A DNA stretch of 64,000 nucleotides from CAMLJR01 sp964631955 (GTDB taxonomy: Bacteria > Pseudomonadota > Gammaproteobacteria > Pseudomonadales > CAMLJR01). The notes beneath the pieces were generated by a model that was not told the origin of the DNA, made no database searches, and saw nothing but the letters and a program-made list of their open reading frames with translations. The translations under genes were made by a program, and so were the position numbers. The DNA lies in NCBI GenBank assembly GCA_964631955.1, contig CAZWBA010000007.1, positions 62,001-126,000 on the forward strand, given 5' to 3'. Each line of letters begins with the position of its first letter. The stretch's first letter is position 1. This document shows positions 42,907 through 50,903 of this stretch, piece after piece.

Positions 42907-44133
42907 CTAGCGCGTTATACCAGCGTCCGCGAGCCGCTTCTGCTCCGAATCCGACAATCCCAGAATATCGCCGAAGACATAGGCATTGTGTTCGCCTAAA
43001 CGCGGCGCGCCATCATTGATTGCAGCCCCACGCGACATCTTCCAGCCGGGGCCGAGAATCGGCCGCGTCGAGCCGTCGCCATTGATGACCTCGTGGTAAA
43101 AATCGCGCAGCCACAGGTGTTCGTCGGCAATCAGATCGACCGAGCTCAGACTCTTGCCGGCGGCGATTCCGCGTGCCTGCAGCAAGGCGGAGAGCGCCGC
43201 CGCGTCGCGTGTCGCCGTCCACGTCGACAGCAAGCGATCCAGCTCTTCGGCGTGCGCCCTGCGCTGATCCAGCGTGGCGAATTTCGGATTCACCGCCAGC
43301 CCGGGCTGCTCCATCGCCACCGTCAGCGCCTGCCAGGCGACATCGGTCGAAATCGCGATCGCGATCCATTCTTCATTCGCACAGGGATACACACCGTGCG
43401 GCGCCATATCGCTGTGACGATTGCCATCGCTCTCGTGGATGACGCCATTGAGCGCATAATCCATGACTGTATCGCCGATCATGCTCGCCATACATTCGAC
43501 GGCGGAGACATCGACGAACTGACCCACTCCGGTGCGACGGCGATGCATCAACGCCACCATCGAGGCGTACGCTGCGATGGCGCCGAACGTGGAATCGGCA
43601 TAGCGCACATTCATGCCCGCCGGCGCCCCGCCCTCGTAACCCACCAGCGAACTCAGGCCGCCCAATGCCGCGAAACATGGCGCATAGCCGGTCTGATACG
43701 ACAGCGGCCCTTCGCTGCCATACATGCCCATCGAGGTGTAGATGATGTCCGGCTTCACGGTTTTTATTCTGTCGTAGCCGAGACCGAGACGCTTCACCGC
43801 ACCCGGGCGCAGATTCTCGATGAGGATGTCGGCTTTCGAAACCAGAGCGAGAATCAGATCGATGCCCTCGCTGGTCTTCATATCGATCTGCACGCTGAGC
43901 TTCTGCGGATTCACCGCCTGAAACCCCGGCGCCTTATTGATATCGGCCACACCGTATGTACGGGTGACATCGAGCGAGCCTTCGCTCTCGATGCGAATGA
44001 CTTCCGCACCGAGAAATGAAAATAGTTTTCCCGCGTAAGGGCCGGCCCACACCTTGGTCAGCTCGACGACCCGCACGCCTTGCAGCGGTCCGCCGCGCAG
44101 TTTTTCATTTTCATTCGCTGCGTTTGCGCTCAT
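42907..44133 (-). CDS. CaiB/BaiF-family CoA-transferase, catalytic-type subunit
   Basis: A 408-residue family III CoA-transferase. The N-terminal motif GVRVVELTKVWAGPYAGKLFSFLGAEVI and the region TSMGMYGSEGPLSYQTGY are typical. The nucleophilic Asp expected in family III enzymes is D180 in VRYADSTFGA. The protein moves CoA between carboxylic acids, for example from succinyl-CoA or a product CoA onto the substrate acid, without ATP. The start overlaps the end of the second CoA-transferase gene by 4 bases (ATGA). Two tandem family III genes may encode a heteromer. The stop is 20 bases from the large inverted repeat. Confidence 0.9.
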   Translation of the reverse strand: MSANAANENEKLRGGPLQGVRVVELTKVWAGPYAGKLFSFLGAEVIRIESEGSLDVTRTYGVADINKAPGFQAVNPQKLSVQIDMKTSEGIDLILALVSKADILIENLRPGAVKRLGLGYDRIKTVKPDIIYTSMGMYGSEGPLSYQTGYAPCFAALGGLSSLVGYEGGAPAGMNVRYADSTFGAIAAYASMVALMHRRRTGVGQFVDVSAVECMASMIGDTVMDYALNGVIHESDGNRHSDMAPHGVYPCANEEWIAIAISTDVAWQALTVAMEQPGLAVNPKFATLDQRRAHAEELDRLLSTWTATRDAAALSALLQARGIAAGKSLSSVDLIADEHLWLRDFYHEVINGDGSTRPILGPGWKMSRGAAINDGAPRLGEHNAYVFGDILGLSDSEQKRLADAGITR

Positions 44134-45335
44134 TGCTGTGCCTCCGGTGTCGCCAGAGCGGCGTCTGAATATCGCTCCAGCGCCGGATTATGCTGTCCCA
44201 GCAACGGCGCTGCCGATGTGATCTGCGCCGGCGTTTCGCTGAGCCGGTACGGCACGGTCGGATATTTCGCGGTGCCAAGCACCGGGTGTGACAGCTCGGT
44301 AAAAAACCGGCGGAATTGAAACTGCTCGGATTCGATCAAATCCTTCGCATTATTCACGGCAACCAGCGTGAGCCCGAGCTTTTGCGCTGCGGCCGCCGCT
44401 TCGTGCTTGTTCTGCGTTTTCAGCCATTCGCCGACATGATGGCGGCATTGCCCGACGCGCTCGGGCGTGCATTCGCGCTCCAGCCAGCGCTCCGGAAATG
44501 CATTCATCCATTCGGGATTGCCGAGCAGCTGGCGCAGGGCTTCCCAGTGCCCCGGCGCCGATATCCACAGATAGGAATAACCATCGGCGCAGGTAAAAAA
44601 CCCGGACGGGCCGAATAAATCGAATTGCGCGCGCGAGGTACCGACATCCATATCGCCCGCGATCATTTGCCCGAGGACGTAATCGATACGCGACGCGAGC
44701 ACCTCCTGTTTCGAAATCTCGATGACGCGACCGAGCTTCGATGCTTCCCGCTCGAACAAGGCGGCAACCACGCACAGCGATGCCTCGATGCCCGCTTCGT
44801 AACTCGTCAGAAAACGGCCAGCGCCTTTCAGCGGCGCCTTCTTCGCATCATCCGAACCGCTCGGTGTGTGATAGCCCCAGCCGCTGCTGTGAAATACCGT
44901 GAGGTCTTCGGCGTGCCTGCGCGTTTCGGGCGGTGCCAGCCCGAACGGAGTGATCGAGCAGACAATCAGATGCGGCTGCTTCCGCTCGATCGTCGTCAGA
45001 TCGATGCCGATACCATCGAGCCACGCCAGCGTGTGATCGTCGATCACTGCATCGACGCGCGCCAGTAATTTATCCAGCGTGGCGATGCCGTCCGCAGTCG
45101 CCAGATCGAGCGTCACCGAATGTTTATTGGTATTCAGATACGCGAACAGGCCGCTGCGCTCGCCGTCACCTTTATCGCCCGCGCCAAACGGACCGAGCCG
45201 ACGCGTCGGGCTGCCGCTTCCAGGCTTTTCGATTTTGATGATTTCGGCGCCGAAATCGGCGAGCAATTTACCGCAATATTCGCCGGCGGCATTTTCCGCA
45301 AGCTCGAGCACTTTGATTCCACGTAAGGCCGACAT
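44130..45335 (-). CDS. CaiB/BaiF-family CoA-transferase with Glu at the Asp position
   Basis: A 401-residue family III CoA-transferase, beginning GIKVLELAENAAGEYCGKLLADFGAEIIKIE. At residue 180, in LTSYEAGIEA, Glu stands at the alignment position where the partner gene has its catalytic Asp, also residue 180. Either Glu carries the CoA or this chain is a structural partner in a heterodimer. It overlaps the 408-residue partner gene by 4 bases and follows a crotonase gene by 23 bases. All three would be made from one leftward transcript diverging from an AraC regulator. Confidence 0.88.
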   Translation of the reverse strand: MSALRGIKVLELAENAAGEYCGKLLADFGAEIIKIEKPGSGSPTRRLGPFGAGDKGDGERSGLFAYLNTNKHSVTLDLATADGIATLDKLLARVDAVIDDHTLAWLDGIGIDLTTIERKQPHLIVCSITPFGLAPPETRRHAEDLTVFHSSGWGYHTPSGSDDAKKAPLKGAGRFLTSYEAGIEASLCVVAALFEREASKLGRVIEISKQEVLASRIDYVLGQMIAGDMDVGTSRAQFDLFGPSGFFTCADGYSYLWISAPGHWEALRQLLGNPEWMNAFPERWLERECTPERVGQCRHHVGEWLKTQNKHEAAAAAQKLGLTLVAVNNAKDLIESEQFQFRRFFTELSHPVLGTAKYPTVPYRLSETPAQITSAAPLLGQHNPALERYSDAALATPEAQQ

Positions 45336-45358
45336 GCCATCTCACCTTTTTGCTTCTG

Positions 45359-46333
45359 TCATTCAGGCTTCTTCCGATTGCCGCGCCCCATGCGCCATTC
45401 CGGCGGATACTGCATATCGATATCCTTGACATGATTGCTCAGCCCTTTCTCGAACATGTCGCCGCCGAACTCCGTATCGCCTTTTCTATCCGGCGTCATC
45501 ATCGGCAACATGCCCTCGACGAATCCGGTCAGCAAACTGCCCATATATTCGCCGCGATACTGCTTGTACATTTCGATAAAGGTCTTCTGTACCTGCACCA
45601 CATCGGTCGGGCGCGTGCGCGAACAGGCCAGCGCATATTTTCTGGTTTCATCTTCAAGCTTTTCGCGCGGCACCACGCTGTTCACGAAATTGCATTTATC
45701 CATTTCCTGCGCGGTGAAGGGACGCCCGGTGAATAACATCTCCGAAAATTTGCGCAGCCCCATCGCTTCCATCCACGTCCAGAAGCGCGGACCCCAGCCG
45801 ACATAACGAAAGGCAGGATGGCCGAACAGCGTGTCGTCCGAACACACGAGCAGGTCGGCATCGGCTGCCTGATAAAAATGCCAGCCGTAGCAATAACCCT
45901 TCGCCTCGACGATGCTGATTTTTTTGAATTCCTGCAGCGGCCGATTTCCCGCCGGCGCCTTGGCATAGTGATCGGTCATGCCATGCAGAAAACGGTACGA
46001 CCCTTTCGGTGGATATTTCACACCCGGATCGTTAATGCCGAATTCGTGCAACAACGAAATATCCTTGCCATCATCGGTATAAAAATCGGCCTGTTCCTCA
46101 AGATCCCCACCGGTACCAAAATCCCTGCCCTCGCCGCGAATGACGAGCACTTTCACATCGTCGTCGATATTGGCCTTGAAAACATAATCTGCGTAGAGCT
46201 GGCGCATGCCGGCAGTGGTGGCGTTGATGCGATCGGGGCGATTGAGCGTCAGCGTTGCGATTTTATTGGCAGTGTCTTTTTCATAGCGAATGTATTGCCT
46301 GGCTTCTTCTTTGAGTTCATCGATGTTAAGCAT
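45359..46333 (-). CDS. Crotonase-family protein, divergent
   Basis: A 324-residue enoyl-CoA hydratase/isomerase-fold protein. Early motifs are ATLTLNRPDRINATTAGMR and the oxyanion hole GRDFGTGGDLEEQ, with VEAKGYCYGWHFYQAADADLLV for the second. Where hydratases have Glu, His (GWHFYQ) and Ala (HPAFRYVGWG) appear, so simple hydration is unlikely. A long C-terminal section with MTPDRKGDTEFGGDMFEKG extends it beyond the usual 260 residues. The frame stays open to 46801, but the ATG at 46333 begins homology and sits in a plausible leader. It may be a ring-opening hydrolase or lyase acting on a CoA ester made by the two transferases downstream. Confidence 0.85.
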   Translation of the reverse strand: MLNIDELKEEARQYIRYEKDTANKIATLTLNRPDRINATTAGMRQLYADYVFKANIDDDVKVLVIRGEGRDFGTGGDLEEQADFYTDDGKDISLLHEFGINDPGVKYPPKGSYRFLHGMTDHYAKAPAGNRPLQEFKKISIVEAKGYCYGWHFYQAADADLLVCSDDTLFGHPAFRYVGWGPRFWTWMEAMGLRKFSEMLFTGRPFTAQEMDKCNFVNSVVPREKLEDETRKYALACSRTRPTDVVQVQKTFIEMYKQYRGEYMGSLLTGFVEGMLPMMTPDRKGDTEFGGDMFEKGLSNHVKDIDMQYPPEWRMGRGNRKKPE

Positions 46334-46462
46334 GAGCGCACCACTCGGTTGTTGGATTGACGTTTCTCTTGATTGCCGCGTCTTCTTGACTGACGCTCTC
46401 TGCCGAATTGGCGAACAGCCGGTTTTTATGCCATAGCCAAACGCTTTTAGTCCTGACAAATC

Positions 46463-46487
46463 GCGTGATAGGATCGGCAGCTCACGC
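46463..46487. promoter_or_regulatory. Candidate operator in divergent promoter before AraC gene
   Basis: GCGTGA (46463-46468) and TCACGC (46482-46487) form an inverted repeat with a 13-base spacer, between the crotonase/CoA-transferase unit and the AraC regulator transcribed the other way. The short arms make it only suggestive. Confidence 0.35.
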
Positions 46488-46534
46488 AATCTGTCCAACG
46501 TCTTGCCCGGGCAGAGAAAATAATGAGGTTCCCC

Positions 46535-47608
46535 ATGAGCGCGGATTATTTTTATTGCCTGGAGGGCCCACTCGACGCGATGCCTACCGGACGGCAGATG
46601 CGCATCGCCAATCTTCACGGTTTTCCGATGCTTGCCCGCAGTCGCGGCGCCGATCCACATGCCATTCTCGCGCGCTTCGATATCGACCCGCTGCTGATTC
46701 GCGACCCGGATCATTATATCGACAGCAAGGCGGTCGTCGATCTGTTCGAGCACTGCGCGGCCGTTTTCAATGATCCGCTGTTCGGCATTCATCTTGCGCA
46801 ATTGCAGGAGCCCGACGTATTCGGCTGTGTCACCGCGCTGTGTCGCGCCGCTTCAACTTTTCGGCAGGCGTTGGAATGTTTTATCGATTACATTCCGATC
46901 GCACACTCGCCCGCGACATCGCTCGAACTATTCGAAGGCCCGAGACATGCCGAATTACGCTGGGATGTGCATAACGATCTCAATCAGAATACGCAGGCGA
47001 ATTATCAGGGCGTCATGCTGACTATCAAATTGCTGCGCCAGCTCGGCGGCCCCAACTTCAAACCCAGTCATGTGAATCTCGCCATCGACGCGTGCCTCAA
47101 GGATACCTCCGAACTCGAACGCGCGCTCGGCTGCCGCTTTCATGTCGCCAAGGAGAATGCCATTGCGTTTCCGCTTGAAGTGCTCGAACAATCCGTGGGC
47201 AGCGCGAACCGCCTGCTGTTCAAATTGCTCGGCGGATATCTGGAGCGCGTACGGGCAGCGACGCGTATTTCGCTCGTGGAGCGCGTGCATGATTACGTGC
47301 GGGGCTCGCTGCCATCGGGCAACTCGTCGATCGAACGCTGCGCGCAGAAGCTCGGCATGTCGGTGCGCACGCTGCAGGCGAAATTGAGTGATCTCGATTT
47401 GAAATTCTCGGACATTCTGGAGCAACAGCGCATCGATCTCGCCAAAACCTATCTCGAACAGGAACAATTATCGCTCGACGATATCGCAGCGAACCTGGGC
47501 TACTCGGAGCAATCGAGTTTTGGCCGCGCTTTCAAACGCTGGACCGGTTCGTCGCCAAAGCTGTATCGGCAGAATTATTCAAGCGCGGAAAATGGCGGCC
47601 AAAAATAA
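46535..47608 (+). CDS. AraC-family transcriptional regulator (OruR/arabinose-binding-like N-terminus)
   Basis: A 357-residue regulator. The N-terminal 190 residues have the Arabinose_bd type layout (LARSRGADPHAILARFDIDP, HLAQLQEPDVFGCVTALCRAASTFRQALECF), and the C-terminal 100 residues carry two helix-turn-helix motifs (CAQKLGMSVRTLQAKLSD and LDDIAANLGYSEQSSFGRAFKR). The ATG at 46535 has GAGG six bases upstream; an in-frame ATG at 46523 is possible. It diverges from the crotonase and two CoA-transferase genes, so they are the likely targets, with a catabolic intermediate as inducer. A terminator follows. Confidence 0.9.
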   Translation: MSADYFYCLEGPLDAMPTGRQMRIANLHGFPMLARSRGADPHAILARFDIDPLLIRDPDHYIDSKAVVDLFEHCAAVFNDPLFGIHLAQLQEPDVFGCVTALCRAASTFRQALECFIDYIPIAHSPATSLELFEGPRHAELRWDVHNDLNQNTQANYQGVMLTIKLLRQLGGPNFKPSHVNLAIDACLKDTSELERALGCRFHVAKENAIAFPLEVLEQSVGSANRLLFKLLGGYLERVRAATRISLVERVHDYVRGSLPSGNSSIERCAQKLGMSVRTLQAKLSDLDLKFSDILEQQRIDLAKTYLEQEQLSLDDIAANLGYSEQSSFGRAFKRWTGSSPKLYRQNYSSAENGGQK

Positions 47609-47634
47609 AAAGGGACCAACGTCCCTTTTTATCT
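47604..47634. terminator. Bidirectional terminator between AraC gene and PEP-CTERM gene
   Basis: AAAAAGGGAC (47607-47616) pairs perfectly with GTCCCTTTTT (47621-47630) around CAAC. The T-run works rightward for the AraC gene, whose TAA overlaps the left arm, and the A-run gives a T-run leftward for the PEP-CTERM gene. Confidence 0.88.
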
Positions 47635-47696
47635 CAGAAAAATATTTTTTTATGCAAGGCAAATATTTTTCATTTTCCCGAATCAGTATTTTCTCT

Positions 47697-48482
47697 CTAT
47701 CGACGCTTCAGCTTCCTGATTCCGCCAATACCGGCCAGTGCCGATGCAAACAATAAAATGCTGGGTGGGACAGGAACCACATTGGCTGTCAGCGTGATCG
47801 ACTGAAGATAGATACTCGCTTCGCCGAGATCCATTTCATCCCGGTAAATCGGCACCTGCTCATAGATGGGCTCCTGGCGGTAATAGCAAACATCGGGGTT
47901 TTCCGGCTCGCAATAATCCAGCACATCGTCATACCCCACGAATACCTCCTCGTAGCCATCGAGCACCTGCACGTAACCGATATCACCCGTCGCCGACAAC
48001 TGCCCCGCCAGGATTGGCGCCGCAGATCCGGCGAATTGACTGGTGACGGCAAACGGAGAACCGCCCTGATATTCATTGAGCGCTATGCCGATTCCGCCGA
48101 TACCAACGCTGCCCGGTGTTTCGATCGAGTAGCCGCCTTCGTATCGGATGGTGTAACCCGAGATGCTTTTTCCCTCGCCGGGCGAAAATGAAAACAGCGC
48201 GGAATAATCCGCCACTTTCGTTTCGGGAAAAAAGTTGTAGTACGACGACGCGTAAAGATTTAAATAGCCGTTGAATTCAAGCCGCACGCCATTTTCAACG
48301 GGACTCACCGCCGCAAAGGAGGCAGGATCGATGCTGCCGCTATCGAGATTCAAGGTGAACGTATCGCTGTCGTAATCGATAACCACATCGCTTGAAATGA
48401 ATTGAACCGGAACAGCGTGCGCAACCACACCAAGTCCCGATAATAAAATTGCCGCCGTTAATTTCCCAGGTATCCGTTTCAT
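47697..48482 (-). CDS. PEP-CTERM-type sorted, secreted protein of unknown function
   Basis: A 261-residue protein with a Sec signal at the start (KRIPGKLTAAILLSGLGVVAHA) and a C-terminal tripartite tail: VPVPP, a hydrophobic segment ILLFASALAGIGG, then basic RKLKRR. This is the layout of exosortase-processed PEP-CTERM proteins. The middle is acidic and rich in Y, G and S, with an unusual repeat-like stretch of EEV/YEQVPIYRDE around 175-215 and two cysteines in DYCEPENPDVCYY. No enzyme motif is visible. AAGGA lies eight bases before the ATG at 48482. Probably a surface or matrix protein and unrelated to the catabolic genes; no exosortase gene is in the window. Confidence 0.82.
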   Translation of the reverse strand: MKRIPGKLTAAILLSGLGVVAHAVPVQFISSDVVIDYDSDTFTLNLDSGSIDPASFAAVSPVENGVRLEFNGYLNLYASSYYNFFPETKVADYSALFSFSPGEGKSISGYTIRYEGGYSIETPGSVGIGGIGIALNEYQGGSPFAVTSQFAGSAAPILAGQLSATGDIGYVQVLDGYEEVFVGYDDVLDYCEPENPDVCYYRQEPIYEQVPIYRDEMDLGEASIYLQSITLTANVVPVPPSILLFASALAGIGGIRKLKRR

Positions 48483-48812
48483 GAGTGTAATCCTTCCAAT
48501 TAATTTAATATTTCCGATGAATTCCCTCGTTTTCAGAGCGACAGGCAAGAACCCATACATCATTCGATCTGAGCGGGAACAGCAATGTACGGGGTGAAAT
48601 ATTAATTTGTAAATCTCTGGAGATTTAAATCGTCGTGCATAGTCATAAAGGAATTAAGCAATGGCGGGATACATAGCTTTTATTATTCTTTTAATCGATA
48701 AATCGAGGTTTCAGTATTTTTTTCAACTTAAAAAATTGGGGGCCACCCAGAGCCCCAATTCGTCATGCACCGCACTGCAACGGCTATTACATTAAATTTA
48801 ACGGCTATTGCA
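48483..48812. other. Non-coding stretch between PEP-CTERM and hydantoinase A genes
   Basis: This 330-base stretch is AT-richer than its surroundings. It holds the promoter region of the PEP-CTERM gene on one side and the terminator of the hydantoinase A gene (48728-48760) on the other. I see no credible small gene or known RNA in it. Confidence 0.6.
48728..48760 (-). terminator. Rho-independent terminator after the hydantoinase A/B unit
   Basis: AATTGGGG (48734-48741) pairs with CCCCAATT (48753-48760) around an 11-base loop. On the minus strand the stem runs into a T tract (A's at 48730-48735). It lies about 50 bases past the hydantoinase A stop. Confidence 0.82.
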
Positions 48813-50903
48813 TCAGGTTTTTCGTAGCTCGTAATCGCCCGCATCGTCCGTCAACGCCTTCCATCCCGGATAGACGACGATGGTTGTGAACGTTTCTTCG
48901 ATCACCGCCGGCCCCATGACTTCGTGCCCCGGCTTTAAATCGCTGCCGTGATAAATAGGCGTTTCCTTGAAACCCTCGCCCAGATTTGCACGGCGGGTTT
49001 TCGCAGGTTTTGCGGCCACCACCGGCGCGGTGTAACCCCTGCCCGCGACAGGTGCCGGTGTATCGACCGATGTCGCCAGACGCACGCCGATAATTTCCGG
49101 CAATTCGTTTTCGCGAATGTGACCGAACTCGGCCATGTGACGCTGATTGAACGCGGCCAACGCTTGCTCGCCGAACTTCTCGTCGATAAACGAAAAATCC
49201 TGCGCGCCTTTGCTGGTATGCATGTCGAACGACATCGCCCAGTTCTGGCCGCGATAACGCATATTGAGCTGATATTTCGCGACGATATCGCCGCGCGCGA
49301 ATTTCGCATCCGAGAAGAATTTCACGGCGCGATCTTCCAGTTCTTTCCACAGCGCTTTGAGTTTTTCCAAATCGGGTTTGCCGACCGGGCAGATCAACGA
49401 ACGCTCTTCGTCGATACTCGGCTTCGCCACCAGAGTGCCCAATGCCGAGAATGTCGGCGACGCCTTCGGCACTAACACTTTTTCTATGCCGAGCGCATCG
49501 GCGTGTACCGCCGCGAATGCAGGACCGTTGCCGCCGTATGCGAGCATCACCAGATCTTTCGAATCGACACCTTTGCCCGCCGTGGTGCGACGCACCCCCT
49601 GAATCATGTTCGCGTTGACGACTCGCCAGCAATCGAACGCCGCATCTTCAGCGCTGTAGTTTATACGCCCGCTGCTGACCAATTGATCGGCGATCGCGGT
49701 AAACGCTTCCACCACGCCCTTTTTGGTCAGCTGAAAACTGCCGCCGGCGAACGGTGTGTCCGCCGACAAAATTCCCAGCATCAGCAATGCATCGGTCACG
49801 GTGGGCTGCGTACCGCCGCGTCCGTAACAAATCGGACCCGGCTCGGAACCCGCCGATGCCGGCCCCACATGCAACTCGCCATTTTTCACATGACAAATCG
49901 AACCGCCGCCCGCGCCGAGCGTTTCCACCTGCACCATCGGCACGCCGACGAGATTGCGATGATGAATATTCCAACCTGCAATTGCCGGTGCCGCGCCTTT
50001 GATTACCATCGACATGTCGTACGAGGTGCCGCCCATATCGACGCATAACAGATTCGGATAATCCTTCGCTTTGCCGACATGCGCTGAACCGATCACACCG
50101 CCCGCAGGACCCGATGCGAGTACGCGAATCGGCGAGCCGTCGATGTATTCCTTCGTCATCACGCCACCGCTGGCTTGCATCACCATCAATTGATTGCGAT
50201 AACCACCCTCCTGCAGACGCGAGACGAGTTTTTCCAGATACGCAGTGACGCGCGGCGCGACATACGCGTTAACGACGGTGGTACTGGTGCGATCGAATTC
50301 GGGCGAGCGTGGCAACACCTGATGCGAAACGGAAATCTGCACGCCGGGCATTTCCTCTCTCACGATTTCGGCGACGCGTTTTTCGTGCGTGGGATTGACG
50401 AATGAAAAAATCAGCGAGATCGCCACCGATTCAACGCCCTGTTTTTTCAGCCGGCGACAGGCTTCGCGCACCGCATTTTCATCGAGCGGTTTATGAATGG
50501 TGCCATTGGCGAGAATACGTTCGGGTACGGTTAAACGACGGCGACGCGGTGTGATCTGTTTCGGCGGTTCGAGGCGTACATCCCAGATATTTTCCTTGAA
50601 GCCGCGACGATATTCGACCTCGTCGCGAAAACCTTCCGTCGTAATCAGACCGGTCACGGCGCCATTCATTTCGATAAGCGTGTTATCGGCGACGGTGGTA
50701 CCGTGCACGATGGCATCGCACTGGCCGAGAAAATCACCGAGCGTCAGCCCTTCTTTTTCCGCCAGCGTCTGCAAGCCATTCATTACGCCGAGCGAGCGAT
50801 CCTCCGGCGTACTCAAATTTTTATGCAGAATAACTTCAGCGCCCTTAAGCAATGCAAAGTCGGTGAACGTGCCGCCAATATCGATACCTACGCGGTAAGT
50901 CAT
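48813..50903 (-). CDS. Hydantoinase/oxoprolinase subunit A (ATP-dependent)
   Basis: A 696-residue HyuA-type protein. The N-terminal actin-like ATP-binding motif is GIDIGGTFTDFALL, the second phosphate motif is CVDMGGTSYDMSM, and the hinge AYGGNGPAFA lies further on. With subunit B it forms ATP-dependent enzymes such as N-methylhydantoinase, 5-oxoprolinase or, with extra subunits, ketone carboxylases. The ATG at 50903 overlaps the subunit B stop by one base (TGATG). No third acetone-carboxylase-type subunit is encoded beside it. Inside a ketone-rich pathway, a carboxylase-like or cyclic-amide/lactone-opening role is conceivable; the substrate cannot be read. Confidence 0.9.
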   Translation of the reverse strand: MTYRVGIDIGGTFTDFALLKGAEVILHKNLSTPEDRSLGVMNGLQTLAEKEGLTLGDFLGQCDAIVHGTTVADNTLIEMNGAVTGLITTEGFRDEVEYRRGFKENIWDVRLEPPKQITPRRRRLTVPERILANGTIHKPLDENAVREACRRLKKQGVESVAISLIFSFVNPTHEKRVAEIVREEMPGVQISVSHQVLPRSPEFDRTSTTVVNAYVAPRVTAYLEKLVSRLQEGGYRNQLMVMQASGGVMTKEYIDGSPIRVLASGPAGGVIGSAHVGKAKDYPNLLCVDMGGTSYDMSMVIKGAAPAIAGWNIHHRNLVGVPMVQVETLGAGGGSICHVKNGELHVGPASAGSEPGPICYGRGGTQPTVTDALLMLGILSADTPFAGGSFQLTKKGVVEAFTAIADQLVSSGRINYSAEDAAFDCWRVVNANMIQGVRRTTAGKGVDSKDLVMLAYGGNGPAFAAVHADALGIEKVLVPKASPTFSALGTLVAKPSIDEERSLICPVGKPDLEKLKALWKELEDRAVKFFSDAKFARGDIVAKYQLNMRYRGQNWAMSFDMHTSKGAQDFSFIDEKFGEQALAAFNQRHMAEFGHIRENELPEIIGVRLATSVDTPAPVAGRGYTAPVVAAKPAKTRRANLGEGFKETPIYHGSDLKPGHEVMGPAVIEETFTTIVVYPGWKALTDDAGDYELRKT

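Noticed and set aside
43093..44019. 308-codon plus-strand frame
   Set aside because: Antisense to the CoA-transferase gene; Arg/His-rich shadow.
46334..46801. Long N-terminal extension of the crotonase
   Set aside because: It would run through the divergent promoter and into the AraC gene; crotonase similarity starts after the ATG at 46333.
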